Made by a program: the position numbers and the translations under genes | Notes under the pieces: generated by a model | What the model saw: the letters and a program-made list of their open reading frames with translations, nothing else | Told to the model about the DNA's origin: nothing | Databases searched by the model: none | Assembly (NCBI GenBank): GCA_030603505.1 | Contig: JAUVXQ010000073.1 | Location: 1 to 6,371 of the forward strand | Direction: 5' to 3' | Origin: Candidatus Heimdallarchaeota archaeon | GTDB taxonomy: Archaea > Asgardarchaeota > Heimdallarchaeia > Heimdallarchaeales > Heimdallarchaeaceae | DNA length: 6,371 bases | Shown: one piece after another, positions 6,298 to 6,371 of the stretch | How positions within the stretch are numbered: position 1 is the stretch's first letter | Layout: every line of letters starts with the position of its first letter

Positions 6298-6371
6298 ATG
6301 TGGAAGATAAACGATACTACAATTAAGTTAATTCAAGGAGATATAACTGAGTATGATGGAGATGCAATTGT
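6298..6371 (+). CDS. Macro-domain protein (ADP-ribose / O-acetyl-ADP-ribose binding), N-terminal fragment
   Basis: Only 24 complete codons plus two bases are present before the right edge. They read MWKINDTTIKLIQGDITEYD followed by GDAI and a GT- codon (Val). This is the canonical macro-domain start: a first beta strand (IKLIQGDIT) followed by DAIV, which in complete members continues as NAAN. The Asp of GDIT (Asp15) corresponds to the adenine-binding Asp of the archaeal macro domain Af1521. Family members bind ADP-ribose and many remove ADP-ribosyl groups or deacetylate O-acetyl-ADP-ribose. Which activity applies cannot be judged from the fragment. The gene follows the GNAT gene on the same strand and may share its transcript. 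Confidence 0.85.
   Translation, partial: MWKINDTTIKLIQGDITEYDGDAI

Noticed and set aside
1..6371. CRISPR array, tRNA genes, transposon ends or defence cassette
   Set aside because: I found no regularly spaced direct repeats, cloverleaf-like GC-rich segments, terminal inverted repeats or transposase/nuclease motifs by reading; the AT-rich short repeats seen are unspaced and imperfect.

Overview
The window is AT-rich (about one third G+C by eye) and most likely archaeal. TATA-like boxes, some with an A-rich BRE-like stretch in front, lie about 25-40 bases upstream of several start codons. Most genes have no strong Shine-Dalgarno sequence, which suggests leaderless or short-leader transcripts. 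GTG and TTG starts are used. The protein mix (TPR protein, two-part GNAT, macro domain, FadD-like ligase, long helical orphan) would suit a mesophilic archaeon such as an Asgard-type lineage. That lineage guess is inference; no marker gene here fixes it.

Layout. Positions 1-1677 (minus) hold the N-terminal 559 codons of a large helical protein of unknown function that runs off the left edge. A 189-base divergent promoter region follows. Positions 1867-3435 (plus) encode a complete FadD-type fatty acyl-CoA ligase. It converges on, and overlaps by 8 bases, a ketopantoate reductase family gene at 3428-4456 (minus). A 126-base divergent region then serves that gene and a rightward set: a TPR protein (4583-5491), a GNAT acyltransferase starting at TTG (5505-6260), and the first 25 codons of a macro-domain protein (6298 to the right edge).

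How the genes may work together. The ligase consumes CoA, and ketopantoate reductase makes a CoA precursor. Each gene has its own promoter, so this link is only suggestive. The TPR and GNAT genes are 13 bases apart and probably co-transcribed; the macro gene follows after 37 bases. An acyltransferase next to an ADP-ribose or O-acetyl-ADP-ribose binding fold hints at protein modification chemistry with a TPR adaptor, but no substrate is visible.

No tRNA, rRNA, CRISPR array, insertion sequence or attachment site was seen. Apart from the edge-truncated genes, all coding regions look intact.
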